A stretch of 64,000 nt of DNA from Streptomyces physcomitrii (GCF_012273655.1 NZ_JAAWWP010000004.1:391210-455209), one strand, 5' to 3'; shown: positions 36,973-45,924, counted from the first letter of the stretch. A program made the numbers and translations. Notes: a model not told the origin generated them from the sequence alone.

Positions 36973-37938
36973 GTGTCCGCAGTCTCACCCGACGGACGCA
37001 AGATGCTGCGCCTGGAGGTCCGCAACAGCCAGACCCCCATCGAGCGCAAGCCCGAGTGGATCAAGACACGGGCGAAGATGGGCCCCGAGTACACCGCGAT
37101 GCAGAAACTCGTGAAGAGCGAGGGCCTGCACACGGTCTGCCAGGAGGCGGGCTGCCCCAATATCTACGAGTGCTGGGAAGACCGCGAGGCGACCTTCCTG
37201 ATCGGCGGCGACCAGTGCACCCGGCGCTGCGACTTCTGCCAGATCGACACCGGCAGGCCCGAGGCCCTGGACCGCGACGAACCGCGCCGGGTGGGCGAGT
37301 CCGTGGTCACCATGGACCTGAACTACGCCACCATCACCGGCGTCGCCCGCGACGACCTCGAGGACGGCGGCGCCTGGCTGTACGCGGAGACGGTGCGCCA
37401 GATCCACGCCCAGACCGCGGAGCGCGCGAGCGGCCGCACCAAGGTGGAGCTGCTGGCCCCCGACTTCAACGCGGTGCCCGAGCAGCTGGCCGAGGTCTTC
37501 TCCTCCCGCCCCGAGGTCTTCGCCCACAATGTCGAGACCGTCCCGCGCATCTTCAAGCGCATCCGCCCCGGCTTCCGCTACGAGCGCTCCCTCGACGTGA
37601 TCACCAAGGCCCGCGAGTACGGCCTGGTCACCAAGTCGAACCTGATCCTCGGCATGGGCGAGGAGCGCGCCGAGATCAGCGAGGCGCTGCGCCAGCTGCA
37701 CGAGGCCGGCTGCGAGCTGATCACCATCACCCAGTACCTGCGCCCGAGCGTGCGGCACCACCCCGTCGAGCGCTGGGTGAAGCCCGCGGAGTTCGTCGAG
37801 CTGAAGGACGAGGCCGAGCAGATCGGCTTCTCCGGCGTCATGTCGGGCCCGCTGGTCCGCTCCTCGTACCGCGCGGGCCGCCTCTACCAGATGGCCGTGG
37901 AGAAGCGGGGCTCGTACGTGGCCTCGCAGGCGGTCTGA
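36973..37938 (+). CDS. lipA: Lipoyl synthase LipA (radical SAM)
   Basis: 321-aa enzyme inserting two sulfurs into octanoyl groups. Auxiliary cluster cysteines lie in [15 protein letters not shown], radical SAM cysteines in [10 protein letters not shown], and the C-terminal [10 protein letters not shown] supplies the usual serine ligand. GTG 36973 has GGGAG at 6 nt. Acts after LipB to lipoylate 2-oxo acid dehydrogenase E2 subunits. Confidence 0.97.
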   Translation: MSAVSPDGRKMLRLEVRNSQTPIERKPEWIKTRAKMGPEYTAMQKLVKSEGLHTVCQEAGCPNIYECWEDREATFLIGGDQCTRRCDFCQIDTGRPEALDRDEPRRVGESVVTMDLNYATITGVARDDLEDGGAWLYAETVRQIHAQTAERASGRTKVELLAPDFNAVPEQLAEVFSSRPEVFAHNVETVPRIFKRIRPGFRYERSLDVITKAREYGLVTKSNLILGMGEERAEISEALRQLHEAGCELITITQYLRPSVRHHPVERWVKPAEFVELKDEAEQIGFSGVMSGPLVRSSYRAGRLYQMAVEKRGSYVASQAV

Positions 37939-38222
37939 CCGAGAGCCGATCGCAGGGTCGGACCGAGGGGCGCAGCGCGCGGAAGCGACCGGCGCCCCGA
38001 CTCCGCCCTCAGGACCAATTGCCGTGCCCGGCGCGCCCGTTGAGGCCGCCGGGCACGCGTCTGTCCGGGCCTCGGCTCGTGTGAAACCGAGCACAAGAAG
38101 CTACCGCTCAGTAGTCACGCCACCCGACCGGCCGCGCGCATCGCCGCAGCTGGGACGACCACCGCCCGCTCCCCCACCCCTCCACCTGGGCGAACCGCCC
38201 GCTTTTCAGGCTTCATTGGCGT

Positions 38223-38251
38223 TTGACCGCCGGGTCACACACTGGTAACAA
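38223..38251 (+). promoter_or_regulatory. Candidate sigma-HrdB-like promoter for the 67-aa gene
   Basis: TTGACC (38223-38228), 17-bp spacer, TAACAA (38246-38251). It gives a leader of roughly 90 nt before ATG 38351. The rest of the 412-bp gap after lipA shows no gene. Confidence 0.45.
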
Positions 38252-38350
38252 CAATGAGTGACTCTGCTTCTACGTCGCGTGCACCCTCCGTCACCGCCGC
38301 GTCGGCTCATCGCCGTGTCACCCACCGCCACCACCGAGGGGATCCCCGAC

Positions 38351-38554
38351 ATGCAGGCCGCGCCCGTCCGCGCCCACGCCATCCCGACCGTCACCGACGC
38401 GCTGCGCGCCGTCGAATCGCTCCTGATGGGGGGCGGCCAGCGCACCGCCCGCCGCAACGCCTGGACCTCCGTACTGGAGGACCGCCGCCGCGCCAAGGAC
38501 CGCGTCGAGGCCCAGCGCGTCCTGGACGCCGCGGTCTCCGCCCGCACCTCCTGA
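38351..38554 (+). CDS. Conserved small hypothetical protein
   Basis: 67-aa basic helical protein: IPTVTDALRAVESLLMGGGQ, then RRNAWTSVLEDRRRAKDRVE. ATG 38351 has GAGGGGA upstream. It resembles a small Streptomyces protein found after lipA (recollection). Function unknown. Confidence 0.7.
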   Translation: MQAAPVRAHAIPTVTDALRAVESLLMGGGQRTARRNAWTSVLEDRRRAKDRVEAQRVLDAAVSARTS

Positions 38555-38646
38555 GAAGCCCCGTACGGGACCCTTCGGGACCGCCCGGCCCGGTGCGGGC
38601 CGCCCGAGTGTCGTCGGCCTCTCCGGGGCCACGTAGACTCCGAGGT

Positions 38647-39345
38647 ATGGCGAGGAAGGAACCCGCAGCGGAGGCTGCGACCCCCGGGCGGCTCAAGCAG
38701 ATCGCCCAGACGTACAAGATGACCCGGAGGGCCGACTCCAAGATCGGCCTGGTCCTCGGGGCCGTGGGAATCGGCACCTTGGGTGTCTTCCTCGCGATCG
38801 GATTCCTGATCGGGCATCCCGTCTACCTGGGCATCGCGGGCCTGCTCGTGGCCCTGCTCGCGACGGCCGTGGTCTTCGGCCGCCGCGCCGAGCGCGCCGC
38901 CTTCGGGCAGATGGAGGGCCAGCCCGGCGCCGCCGCCGCGGTCCTGGACAACGTCGGCCGCGGCTGGACCACCACCCCCGCGGTGGCGATGAACCGCAGC
39001 CAGGACGTCGTGCACCGCGCGGTCGGCAAGGCGGGCATCGTGCTGGTCGCCGAGGGCAACCCCAACCGCCTCAAGGGCCTCCTCGCCGCCGAGAAGAAGC
39101 GGATGGCCCGCATCGTCGCGGATGTGCCGGTGCACGACATCGTGGTCGGCGAGGGCGAGGGCCAGGTCCCCCTCAAGAAGGTCCGCACCACCATGCTCAA
39201 GCTCCCGCGCACCCTCACCGGCCCCCAGGTCACCGCGACCAACGACCGCCTGCGCGCCCTCGGCGATTTGATGAGCAACATGCCACTCCCGAAGGGCCCG
39301 ATGCCCAAGGGCATGCGGATGCCCCGCGGCGGAAAGATGCGCTGA
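38647..39345 (+). CDS. DUF4191 membrane protein
   Basis: 232 aa: a basic cytoplasmic N-terminus (RLKQIAQTYKMTRRADSKIG), two transmembrane helices (~38-80), a GRRAERAAFGQMEGQPGAA linker and a cytoplasmic domain with RGWTTTPAVAMNRSQDVVHR. This is the DUF4191 layout. TAGACT (38634-38639) ends 7 nt before ATG 38647, so the message is probably leaderless. Function unknown. Confidence 0.9.
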   Translation: MARKEPAAEAATPGRLKQIAQTYKMTRRADSKIGLVLGAVGIGTLGVFLAIGFLIGHPVYLGIAGLLVALLATAVVFGRRAERAAFGQMEGQPGAAAAVLDNVGRGWTTTPAVAMNRSQDVVHRAVGKAGIVLVAEGNPNRLKGLLAAEKKRMARIVADVPVHDIVVGEGEGQVPLKKVRTTMLKLPRTLTGPQVTATNDRLRALGDLMSNMPLPKGPMPKGMRMPRGGKMR

Positions 39346-39449
39346 GCGGAACACAGTCGGCAGCACCGCCGGGCACCCCGCCCGCGGCCCGTCAGCCACC
39401 CGCACCCGTACCGCCCCTCAGGCACCCCTGAGAGAACCCGAAGACCCGA

Positions 39450-39478
39450 AGAGCGGCCCGGAACCCCCGGGCCGCTCT
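39450..39478. terminator. DUF4191 terminator
   Basis: 12-bp perfect arms (39450-39461 with 39467-39478), 5-nt loop, then TCGTCTTTCC. The rest of the 39346-39735 gap contains no convincing gene; it has a CGTACG-rich stretch at 39524-39560. Confidence 0.85.
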
Positions 39479-39735
39479 CGTCTTTCCCGTTTCCCGCACT
39501 GCATCCCGTGCGTGTGGTCTCGCGTACGCGGACGTACGTACCCGTAGGCCGTACCCGTAGGCGCGCGCGTCGCATTCGCCGACACGCACGCCGCATCGAG
39601 CTCGTCGGACCGCCAGACCGCCAGACCGTCAAGAGGCTGGCTGCCCCGTCGCGTACGTCAGTGCGTCAGCCGACCGCTGCGACCGCCGTGCCGCGCGACG
39701 GCCGCCGCACTGCGCCAGGCAGGCTCCTCAGACGC

Positions 39736-40203
39736 TCAGATCCGCACCTGAACCGCCCGCGCCAACCTGTCGTGCAGCCCGCGGCTGTCCCGGTCCCAGA
39801 TCAGGGCCGGGACCGCGAGGCAGAGCAGGACGCTGCGGACGAGTACGCGGCCGAAGCCGAGGCGCTCGCCGTGTTCGGAGATCACGCGGAGGCGGAAGAG
39901 CCGCTTGCCGGGGGTGGAGCCGATGGTGCCGACGGTCGCCAGGCTCAGGAGGAGGAAGACGGCCAGCGCCCAGTTGCTCGTGGCCCGCTGATCACCACCC
40001 GCCAGCAGACCGTATGCGATCAGCGTGCACAGGCCCCAGTCCACCAGGAGGGCACCGAAGCGGCGCCCGAGCGGCGCCACCGAGCCCGGTCCCTCCTCGG
40101 GGAGTCCGAGCTGCTGGCCGCGGTAGCCGAAGTCGACACCCATGTCCTCGGCCGCCGCGCGGGGGCCGGACAGCCACGATCCGATCGCATGCCTCTTGTC
40201 CAC
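39736..40203 (-). CDS. RDD family membrane protein
   Basis: 155-aa integral membrane protein. The RDD signature is visible as [33 protein letters not shown] and [18 protein letters not shown], with about three hydrophobic helices. GTG 40203 lies 6 nt after TACCGT (complement of 40210-40215), implying a leaderless message. Transport or scaffolding role unknown. Divergent from glnA. Confidence 0.9.
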   Translation of the reverse strand: MDKRHAIGSWLSGPRAAAEDMGVDFGYRGQQLGLPEEGPGSVAPLGRRFGALLVDWGLCTLIAYGLLAGGDQRATSNWALAVFLLLSLATVGTIGSTPGKRLFRLRVISEHGERLGFGRVLVRSVLLCLAVPALIWDRDSRGLHDRLARAVQVRI

Positions 40204-40345
40204 CCGTCCACGGTACTGCCTCCGGTTTCGGGTGGAACCGGACGGGTGGAGAACTCCGCCCCCGCCTCCACCCGGCCCCCGCGCCGGACCCTCACCCTCC
40301 ATTCCCCTTTGCCACGATCTGTCGCCTTCGCACCCCTCAGGCTGG

Positions 40346-40383
40346 TTAACTTGGACGAAACAAATGGGTCATGCTCGAGAAAT
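40346..40383 (+). promoter_or_regulatory. Twin GlnR boxes upstream of glnA
   Basis: Two sites fit the GlnR pattern gTnAc-N6-GaAAc: TTAAC-N6-GAAAC (40346-40361) and GTCAT-N6-GAAAT (40368-40383). They are offset by exactly 22 bp, two helical turns. GlnR activates glnA under nitrogen limitation in Streptomyces, so this is the expected control region. Confidence 0.85.
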
Positions 40384-40486
40384 CCCGCCTCCTTATGGTC
40401 GGGTCCCAGCGTGTGCCACCGCACTGGCCGCACCACCGAGCTACAACGCCCGCCCCGGGATTCGGGCGCGGGGTAGGAGGAGCTGG

Positions 40487-41896
40487 ATGTTCCAGAACGC
40501 CGACGAGGCCAAGAAGTTCATCGCGGACGAGGACGTCAAGTTCGTCGACGTCCGCTTCTGCGACCTGCCGGGTGTGATGCAGCACTTCACGGTGCCCGCC
40601 GAGGCGTTCGACCCGGCCGACGAGCTGGCGTTCGACGGCTCGTCGATCCGCGGCTTCCAGGCCATCCACGAGTCCGACATGGCGCTGCGCGCGGACCTGT
40701 CGACCGCCCGGGTCGACCCCTTCCGCCGCGACAAGACGCTCAACATCAACTTCTTCATCCACGACCCGATCACGGGCGAGCAGTACAGCCGCGACCCGCG
40801 CAACATCGCCAAGAAGGCCGAGGCCTACCTCGCCTCCACCGGCATCGCCGACACCGCGTACTTCGGTCCCGAGGCCGAGTTCTACGTCTTCGACTCGGTC
40901 CGCTTCCAGACCGCGGCGAACGAGAGCTTCTACCACATCGACTCCGAGGCGGGCGCCTGGAACACCGGTGCGCTCGAGGACAACCGCGGCTACAAGGTCC
41001 GCTACAAGGGCGGGTACTTCCCGGCTCCCCCGGTCGACCACTTCGCCGACCTGCGCGCCGAGATCTCCCTGGAGCTGGACAGGTCCGGCCTGAAGGTCGA
41101 GCGCCAGCACCACGAGGTCGGCACCGCGGGCCAGGCCGAGATCAACTACAAGTTCAACACCCTGCTCGCCGCCGCCGACGACCTGATGCTCTTCAAGTAC
41201 ATCGTGAAGAACGTCGCCTGGCGCAACGGCAAGACCGCCACCTTCATGCCGAAGCCGATCTTCGGCGACAACGGCTCGGGCATGCACGTCCACCAGTCCC
41301 TGTGGCAGGGCGGCTCCCCGCTCTTCTACGACGAGCAGGGCTACGCGGGCCTCTCGGACACCGCCCGCTTCTACATCGGCGGCATCCTCAAGCACGCCCC
41401 CTCGCTGCTCGCCTTCACCAACCCGACGGTGAACTCGTACCACCGCCTGGTCCCGGGCTTCGAGGCGCCGGTCAACCTGGTCTACTCGCAGCGCAACCGC
41501 TCGGCCGCGATGCGCATCCCGATCACCGGCTCGAACCCGAAGGCCAAGCGCGTCGAGTTCCGCGCCCCGGACCCGTCCTCCAACCCGTACCTGGCCTTCT
41601 CGGCGCTGCTGCTGGCGGGCCTGGACGGCGTGAAGAACAAGATCGAGCCCGCTGAGCCGATCGACAAGGACCTCTACGAGCTCGCCCCCGAGGAGCACGC
41701 GGGCGTCCCCCAGGTCCCGACCTCCCTCCCGGCGGTCCTCGACGCCCTCGAAGCGGACAACGAGTACCTCCAGGCCGGCGGCGTCTTCACCTCCGACCTC
41801 ATCGAGACCTGGATCGACTACAAGCGCACCAACGAAATCGCCCCGATCCAACTCCGCCCGCACCCGCACGAGTTCGAGCTTTATTTCGACATCTAA
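40487..41896 (+). CDS. glnA: Type I glutamine synthetase GlnA
   Basis: 469-aa dodecameric GSI-beta enzyme, main route of ammonium assimilation. Motifs: [37 protein letters not shown], and NRSAAMRIP. Tyr397 lies in [10 protein letters not shown], the adenylylation site, so activity should be controlled by GlnE. ATG 40487 has GGAGGAG 5 nt upstream. The last codons fall within the left copy of a 28-bp repeat; there the gene uses CTT TAT where the right copy has CTC TAC, implying that the 3' end was supplied by an integrated element. Confidence 0.97.
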   Translation: MFQNADEAKKFIADEDVKFVDVRFCDLPGVMQHFTVPAEAFDPADELAFDGSSIRGFQAIHESDMALRADLSTARVDPFRRDKTLNINFFIHDPITGEQYSRDPRNIAKKAEAYLASTGIADTAYFGPEAEFYVFDSVRFQTAANESFYHIDSEAGAWNTGALEDNRGYKVRYKGGYFPAPPVDHFADLRAEISLELDRSGLKVERQHHEVGTAGQAEINYKFNTLLAAADDLMLFKYIVKNVAWRNGKTATFMPKPIFGDNGSGMHVHQSLWQGGSPLFYDEQGYAGLSDTARFYIGGILKHAPSLLAFTNPTVNSYHRLVPGFEAPVNLVYSQRNRSAAMRIPITGSNPKAKRVEFRAPDPSSNPYLAFSALLLAGLDGVKNKIEPAEPIDKDLYELAPEEHAGVPQVPTSLPAVLDALEADNEYLQAGGVFTSDLIETWIDYKRTNEIAPIQLRPHPHEFELYFDI

Positions 41897-41912
41897 AGAG
41901 CGGGGCCGGGCG
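41885..41912 (+). repeat. Left attachment repeat (attL core), end of glnA
   Basis: 28 bp identical to 45139-45166, starting TTCGACATCTAAAG. It encodes the final FDI and stop of GlnA. The preceding 12 bases match the right copy with two synonymous changes, so the repeat extends about 40 bp at lower identity. Confidence 0.88.
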
Positions 41913-41998
41913 AGCAGGGTGAATATCTGAGAATAGCCTGTGACCTGCGAGAATGGTTCTCATCGGATCTCACTGGTGCAGCCTGCTTTCCACTGCCT

Positions 41999-42017
41999 TG
42001 TGCACCAAGTGTGCACC
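41999..42017 (+). repeat. Left pair of TGTGCACC arm-like sites
   Basis: TGTGCACC at 41999-42006 and 42010-42017, 11 bp apart, same orientation. An identical pair lies inside the right end. Short spaced repeats inside att sites are typical of tyrosine integrase arm-binding sites. A 17-bp palindrome GCTGACGTAACGTCAGC (42031-42047) follows. Confidence 0.7.
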
Positions 42018-42055
42018 GCTTGACCGGTTCGCTGACGTAACGTCAGCAGCGTTCA

Positions 42056-42094
42056 CGAGGGCCGCTACCCCTTTTTACGGGGTAGCGGCCCTCG
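42056..42094. terminator. Strong terminator after glnA inside the element
   Basis: Perfect 16-bp stem (42056-42071 with 42079-42094) with loop TTTTTAC. Its outer CGAGGGCCGC/GCGGCCCTCG arms equal those of the terminator at 45194-45231, which was probably the original glnA terminator, so the element appears to replace the one it displaced. Confidence 0.88.
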
Positions 42095-42265
42095 TTTGCG
42101 CGTGACCGCGCTCTCGTCGTGTCCAGTGCGCCCTGTCTCCACATCGCGGATGGGGCAGCAGCGCGACCCGTAGACTTCGAGGCAGCGACTCCATACCCAC
42201 CTCGTGAGGCAGGAAAGACGCAGCGAGTAACACTCGCGCGGACGGCCGGAAGGAACCAGGCCCAA

Positions 42266-44290
42266 ATGAACGCATCGGCCGGCGCGAGTCCGTACTCGAC
42301 AGGTGGGGGTGGGACTGTGTTCGAGCACCACTTCGGGGCCGTCCTACTCTCGTACCTTCTCACCGGCGCCCCAGTCCCCGGCTTGGGCGACCATGTCACG
42401 CCGGTCGAAGTCCGGTTTCAGGCCCGTGCTGTCGCTGCGGTGGACGACTACTTGGTCACCGGACTCACCGACAGGGGCACCCCCCATCGCATGTCGATTG
42501 CCGTGCGGCGGCGCCCGAAGCTCACTCCGGGGGACTTACTCTCGGTCGAGTTGATGAAGTCGTTTCTGCTTACCCTGCAGCAACGCTGGGCACTTCTAGC
42601 TGCAGGGCGGTGGCAGCTGGCCCTAGCAGTGGCCGCTCCTTATCCGCGGGCAGCATCGCTACAGGCTCTGACGACCGCTGCTGTCGCCGCCGGGAGCCCC
42701 AGTGTGTTCCATAGCCGCGTGGCCGAGCCGGGGCGACTGAACAAGTCAGATCGCGACACTCTTGCGAATCTCAAGGGGCTGGTTGCGGCGGCCGTGAGCT
42801 CTGGCGGCCCTGATGCAGGGTGCACGCCTGACACTCTTACCTGGCGGCTTCTGGCCCATCTGTCAGTGCTGGACCTTCGCTTGGAGGGAGTTCGCCCTCT
42901 GGACCGTACGGCAGCCGTGGAGCGTCTTCTGCCGATGGCCACCCGGGTGGAAGCAGCTGACGGCGATGCCCTCTTCTCGCGGCTGAGGGAGTTTGCGAGC
43001 GACTGCGCGCCCGCTGGTGCGACCGTGACCCGTGAGTCCCTACTACGAGCTCTGCGTGGCCTGTCATTTGTTCCCGACAAGGCAACGCCCCCTCCGCCCA
43101 AGCCGCCGCGCCCCCGCCGCGGGCGGGCCGCAGGTCGGAGTCTTCCCCATCCTCTGTGGTCGCGTCCGAATCGTTTGCGGCCAGGGGCCTGTCAACCCCG
43201 GCTTCACGGCGACACACTGCTGGTCGTGGACGGCCACACCCTCCACGCTTTCGATGCCACCTCGGGCGAACCTTTGTGGGGGCCGAAGCCGATGGGGCAC
43301 AACAACCAGCCGCCCGTGGACGGCACCACCGTCTTCACTTCAGGGATGGGGAACACTCTCCGCCCCCGGAACATCCGCTCCGGAACGGAGACCGGCCCCC
43401 GTGTGAACCGCTGCGCCGCGGCACAGGCTGTGTGCGATCGCGGCACGCTCTATGTGCCGGATCTGCAGGGCTCCCTGCACGCGTACGACACGGACTCGGG
43501 GCGACATTTGTGGAATTGGCGTCCTGAGCCGACAGCACCGGGCTTCCTCGAAGCCCCTTGCGTCGTTGATGACAGCGTGTTCGTTGCCTGGACCGAATCC
43601 GGTTCGTCCCAACCCTGGGCACTTCAGGCCCTCCATGCCGACACGGGTTACCCACGCTGGCCCGAGCCTCTCCGCCTGCCCTCTCCGGAGCACTGGATGG
43701 TCTCCGACGACAAACTCTTCGCGATAACCTCCGGAGTCGGCACAGGGGCGCCTTGGTTGGCCATGCACGACGTGTACAGCGGGACCTTGCTATGGCAGAA
43801 ACAACTGAGCGACCGAGTCGTCGGCAAGCCGATGGCGTCCGAGAAGTCACTCCATTTAGCCCACTCTGATGGCCACGTCTCGTCATTTGATGCGCTTACC
43901 GGTGAGAATCGATGGACAGTCAAGGTTGCTAAGTCTCTCCGCACCCACCCCGTAGCGACGGGTGAGCAGGTGCTGATCACGTCTTGGGATCCCGGCCGAC
44001 TCTTCGCCTTGGACAACACCCAGGGGACGATCGCGTGGCAGGGCAGGCCGCGGCGAGCAGCCTCGCTTATGACCCCCGCGTACCTCACGGACAGCTCAGC
44101 TTGGGCGGTGAGCCGAGCAGGGGTGCTCCAGGGTTGGAGTCTTGACACCCGGCGACGTCTCCCAGGTGAGTGTGAGGACTTGCCCTGGAATCCTGCCGAT
44201 CAGGGAATTCCCCAGGTATGGGACGGTGTCCTGTACGTCGTCACCGGAAACGGCAACCTTCAAGCGATCCGCCTCGATGACACCGTATGA
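42266..44290 (+). CDS. Restriction-endonuclease-like N-terminus fused to a PQQ-type beta-propeller
   Basis: 674 aa. The N-terminus (STGGGGTVFEHHFGAVLL, GAPVPGLGDHVTPVEVRFQA) resembles, from memory, PD-(D/E)XK-like domains that begin some actinobacterial STAND/NACHT defence proteins. Glu20, Asp60 and Asp61 could be active-site residues, but the expected Q/E-x-K is SIAVRRR (77-83), so catalysis is doubtful. A helical region (~95-265) and Pro/Arg-rich linker (~271-293) lead into about seven PQQ-like blades from ~310 (HTLHAFDATSGEPLW, GSLHAYDTDSGRHLW, GHVSSFDALTGENRW). ATG 42266 has GGAAGGAA upstream; GTG 42119 would only add low-quality sequence. Leu91 and Leu531 use TTA. No P-loop. Predicted anti-phage or sensor role is inference. 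Confidence 0.8.
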   Translation: MNASAGASPYSTGGGGTVFEHHFGAVLLSYLLTGAPVPGLGDHVTPVEVRFQARAVAAVDDYLVTGLTDRGTPHRMSIAVRRRPKLTPGDLLSVELMKSFLLTLQQRWALLAAGRWQLALAVAAPYPRAASLQALTTAAVAAGSPSVFHSRVAEPGRLNKSDRDTLANLKGLVAAAVSSGGPDAGCTPDTLTWRLLAHLSVLDLRLEGVRPLDRTAAVERLLPMATRVEAADGDALFSRLREFASDCAPAGATVTRESLLRALRGLSFVPDKATPPPPKPPRPRRGRAAGRSLPHPLWSRPNRLRPGACQPRLHGDTLLVVDGHTLHAFDATSGEPLWGPKPMGHNNQPPVDGTTVFTSGMGNTLRPRNIRSGTETGPRVNRCAAAQAVCDRGTLYVPDLQGSLHAYDTDSGRHLWNWRPEPTAPGFLEAPCVVDDSVFVAWTESGSSQPWALQALHADTGYPRWPEPLRLPSPEHWMVSDDKLFAITSGVGTGAPWLAMHDVYSGTLLWQKQLSDRVVGKPMASEKSLHLAHSDGHVSSFDALTGENRWTVKVAKSLRTHPVATGEQVLITSWDPGRLFALDNTQGTIAWQGRPRRAASLMTPAYLTDSSAWAVSRAGVLQGWSLDTRRRLPGECEDLPWNPADQGIPQVWDGVLYVVTGNGNLQAIRLDDTV

Positions 44291-44332
44291 CCACGGCGGT
44301 CCCCGAAGCCTGCGGCACATGTCTCGCACCGG

Positions 44333-44689
44333 CTATTCCGCCTCGCGGACGCCCCTTCTGATCTCGATGGCAAGAGCGCCGAGCGCTTCCTTCTCCAAGC
44401 CGTAGATGGAGCGAATGTTGACCAATTGTTCGTCGCGAGTCGCGCTGGGGTTGACGTTGGCAGGCCCTTCGCCGTCCAGGAGTGCCTCGAAGGACCCGTA
44501 CTCGGTGACCCGCAGGACGCGGACGTCGCACATCTCGTCGCTGCCCTTGATGCGGAAGCGGATGGTGTCGCCTGCGGCGAGGTCTTCGAGATGCGGGTAC
44601 TTCACTCGCACCTCGATGGTCTTGGTGCCCGCGGCCACGAGGTCGAAGTACTTGCGGTAGAGGTTGAGTTCGCGGTCGAGAAGGCCCAG
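44333..44689 (-). CDS. ASCH domain protein, start codon unclear
   Basis: About 118 aa. ASCH features: RELNLYRKYFDLVAAGTKTI, EVRVKYPHLEDLAAGD, TIRFRIKGSDE and GEGPANVNPSATRDEQL. ASCH domains are PUA-related folds linked to RNA or modified-nucleoside binding. No ATG or GTG exists near the expected N-terminus; CTG 44689 is the nearest option and lacks a ribosome-binding site. The 5' end may therefore have been damaged by a small deletion after the preceding gene. Convergent with the propeller gene. Confidence 0.65.
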   Translation of the reverse strand: MGLLDRELNLYRKYFDLVAAGTKTIEVRVKYPHLEDLAAGDTIRFRIKGSDEMCDVRVLRVTEYGSFEALLDGEGPANVNPSATRDEQLVNIRSIYGLEKEALGALAIEIRRGVREAE

Positions 44690-44741
44690 AAGGCGATCGG
44701 CCGGCGCTACCGGCTGGCCGCGCGAACGAGGGGCACGCGCG

Positions 44742-45003
44742 TCACTCGGCCTCGAACAGGTCGGGCCGCCACTCCTGGATCTCCGTGTCGAGTCTGCCTC
44801 GGCGCACGTCCTGGAGGGCCGCCGCGTAACCGATCTCGATGGCCCGCGAGAACGCCTCAAGGACCTCCACCGGTGCGTTGAGGTAGCCGCTCCCTGAGTG
44901 CTTCGGACGCTAAACGGGCGTCCTCGGCAGGCACGGTGGCTATGTGAAGGTCGTTGATGGCCCGCATGAAACCGTCGAGCTGTTCCTGTGGTGTGTCGGT
45001 CAT
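44742..45003 (-). pseudogene. Frameshifted small gene upstream of the ASCH gene
   Basis: ATG 45003 opens MTDTPQEQLDGFMRAINDL, continuing to EALRERL and an early stop at 44857. The next frame then reads YLNAPVEVLEAFSRAIEIGY and RLDTEIQEWRPDLFEAE to a stop at 44742. Joined, they make a sensible ~86-aa helical protein, so a one-base indel near 44885-44895 probably broke it. One TTA codon occurs in the first half. Alternatively these are two short genes. Confidence 0.45.
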
Positions 45004-45065
45004 GGGGGACTACATCCGCTACCGACGAGCGCTCGAAACACCAGTCTGCCGCCACTCCCCCGCGA

Positions 45066-45084
45066 TGTGCACCGGTTGTGCACC
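45066..45084 (+). repeat. Right pair of TGTGCACC arm-like sites
   Basis: TGTGCACC at 45066-45073 and 45077-45084, again 11 bp apart and in the same orientation as the left pair; only the 3-nt spacer differs (GGT against AAG). Confidence 0.7.
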
Positions 45085-45138
45085 AGCCTCCTCGTAGAGC
45101 GCGCGTCGTAGCAGGTCAGAAGCGTTTCCAAGCTCTAC

Positions 45139-45166
45139 TTCGACATCTAAAGAGCGGGGCCGGGCG
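45139..45166 (+). repeat. Right attachment repeat (attR core)
   Basis: 28-bp copy of 41885-41912. The bases before it (AGCTCTAC) are the GC-rich synonymous form expected of the original glnA end. Confidence 0.88.
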
Positions 45167-45193
45167 GATGTCCGAGAGCCCTGTTCCGGCGAG

Positions 45194-45231
45194 CGAGGGC
45201 CGCCACTCCGGTTTCGGAGTGGCGGCCCTCG
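45194..45231. terminator. Probable original glnA terminator
   Basis: Perfect 17-bp inverted repeat (45194-45210 with 45215-45231) and 4-nt loop, 27 bp beyond the right repeat. Confidence 0.85.
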
Positions 45232-45303
45232 TCGCGTGTCGGGTGGCCCGGCCCGTACGGACGACGGGCGGCGAGCGCCGAGGCGCCTGCCATGATCCCC
45301 GTC

Positions 45304-45765
45304 ATGGGAACACACATCGCACCGGCCCAAGTGGCGGACTTCCATCAGGTTCTGGCGGATCACTCCCGCTACTGGGGTGAGCGCGATCTTCGCTCGCTGC
45401 ATCTGCTGGCCCTGGTGCAGGAGTTCGGTGCCACCTGTCTGGTCGCCCGGGGTGAGGACGGGATCCGCGGGTACGTCTTCGGGTTCGTCACCCCGGACGG
45501 CACCGGGTACGTGCATCTGATCGCCACGCGGGACGACGCCCGCGGGACCGGGCTGGGGCGTCGTCTGTACAGGGCGTTCGCCGAAGCGGCGGCGGGGCAG
45601 GGTGCGCGGAGGCTGAAGGCGGTCACCTCGGTCGAGAACGCCGGCTCCCTCGCCTTCCATCGAGGCCTCGGCTTCGACGCCGAGATCGTCGACGACTACA
45701 ACGGTCCCGGTCGGGCCATGACCGTCTTCCACCGCGCTCTGCCGCTCGACGTCCCGCGCACCTGA
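45304..45765 (+). CDS. GNAT family N-acetyltransferase
   Basis: 153-aa acetyl-CoA-dependent acetyltransferase. The acetyl-CoA loop is in RDDARGTGLGRRLYRAF, preceded by GYVHLIA and followed by VENAGSLAFHRGLGF. ATG 45304 lies 7 nt after CATGAT (45291-45296), suggesting a leaderless message; ATG 45292 in the same frame overlaps that hexamer and is less likely. Substrate unknown. Confidence 0.88.
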   Translation: MGTHIAPAQVADFHQVLADHSRYWGERDLRSLHLLALVQEFGATCLVARGEDGIRGYVFGFVTPDGTGYVHLIATRDDARGTGLGRRLYRAFAEAAAGQGARRLKAVTSVENAGSLAFHRGLGFDAEIVDDYNGPGRAMTVFHRALPLDVPRT

Positions 45766-45924
45766 TCTGACCTGACCGCCCCACCCCTGACCTGGCCTGA
45801 CCGCCCCGCCCCTGACCCGACCGCCTCGCTCTCCGCGCGACAGGGCCGGACCGCCATCGATGCCCGGGCCTCCCTTGTGCACGCTCCGTGCCACTCCTAT
45901 CCTGAACGGTTCTCCGCTCGCCGT

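Larger units (their letters stand above)
41885..45166. mobile_element. 3.3-kb integrated element at the 3' end of glnA, integrase-less
   Basis: Bounded by a 28-bp identical direct repeat containing the last codons and stop of glnA, with TGTGCACC pairs inside both ends. The interval is less GC-rich than the flanks and uses TTA codons. Content: a 674-aa nuclease-like/propeller protein, an ASCH protein, and a frameshifted small gene. I see no integrase, excisionase, replication or transfer gene, so it is either a decayed element or a satellite mobilised in trans. Confidence 0.75.

Noticed and set aside
44664..44897. Plus-strand 77-codon frame in the element
   Set aside because: Antisense to the ASCH and frameshifted genes. 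The minus-strand translations are clearly more protein-like.
41897..45303. Integrase or excisionase gene in the glnA element
   Set aside because: No frame shows the tyrosine-integrase R-H-R-Y pattern or serine-recombinase motifs. Only the propeller, ASCH and broken small gene are supported.
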